Of a stretch of DNA of 5,702 nucleotides, positions 5,669-5,702 are shown in pieces (position 1 is the stretch's first letter; each line of letters opens with the position of its first letter). The DNA is taken from NCBI GenBank assembly GCA_045616885.1, contig JAZLHS010000089.1:1-5702 (forward strand), in the 5' to 3' direction. The notes under the pieces are model-generated. The model was given only the letters and a program-made list of their open reading frames with translations, did not search any database and was not told the origin of the DNA. The position numbers and the translations under genes were made by a program. The stretch comes from RGIG250 sp045616885 (GTDB lineage Bacteria; Bacillota; Negativicutes; Selenomonadales; Selenomonadaceae).

Positions 5669-5702
5669 ACCCCTCCGCCCTTCGGGCACCTCCCCTGCAG
5701 GG
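5669..5702 (-). repeat. Two-hairpin palindromic repeat, cut by the right edge
   Basis: Same family and orientation as the other copies: ACCCCTCCG, short-type hairpin GCCC-TTC-GGGC (5677-5687), CACC, then the start of the constant hairpin (CTCCCCTGCAGGG and on). It lies about 17 bases upstream of the MocR -35 box. It could sit between this gene and a divergent neighbour outside the window. Confidence 0.75.

Overview
The window looks like chromosome from a Gram-positive Firmicute, most likely a Clostridia member close to the gut Oscillospiraceae/Ruminococcaceae. The reasons are a SepF cell-division protein, strong AGGAGG-type ribosome binding sites, sigma-A-like promoters, a MocR-type regulator opening with MLTYSF, and short GC-rich palindromic repeats in the intergenic gaps. 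The taxonomic placement is inference; no rRNA or other marker is present.

Layout, left to right. Bases 1-350 (minus) hold the first 116 codons of a PepD-type M20C dipeptidase, running off the left edge. Bases 351-918 contain no protein gene. They hold four tandem palindromic repeat units plus one unrelated hairpin (369-648), a minus-strand intrinsic terminator (about 661-695) and, by motif and fold, a 6S RNA (core 764-875, minus). Bases 919-1380 (minus) are sepF. Bases 1582-3414 (minus) are a complete typA/bipA ribosome-associated GTPase with its own promoter at 3553-3581. After a divergent promoter region, 3698-4075 (plus) encodes a 125-residue, extremely acidic protein of unknown function. 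It converges on a MocR/GntR-aminotransferase regulator (4141-5553, minus). The 65-base gap between them carries another copy of the palindromic repeat, and a further copy begins at the right edge (5669-5702), just upstream of the regulator's promoter.

The reading order on the minus strand is typA, sepF, 6S RNA, terminator, repeat array, pepD. These are mostly housekeeping functions (translation and stress GTPase, Z-ring anchoring, RNA polymerase regulation, peptide turnover) rather than a dedicated pathway or defence island. The right-hand half (acidic orphan protein and MocR regulator) looks more accessory.

The most interesting structure is the repeat family. Each full copy is two adjacent hairpins. 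The first varies in sequence between copies but keeps its fold, and in two copies a G-U pair makes the stem complete only in minus-strand RNA. This suggests the element acts, or was selected, as RNA. No clear case for a wholly new multi-gene system is visible here.
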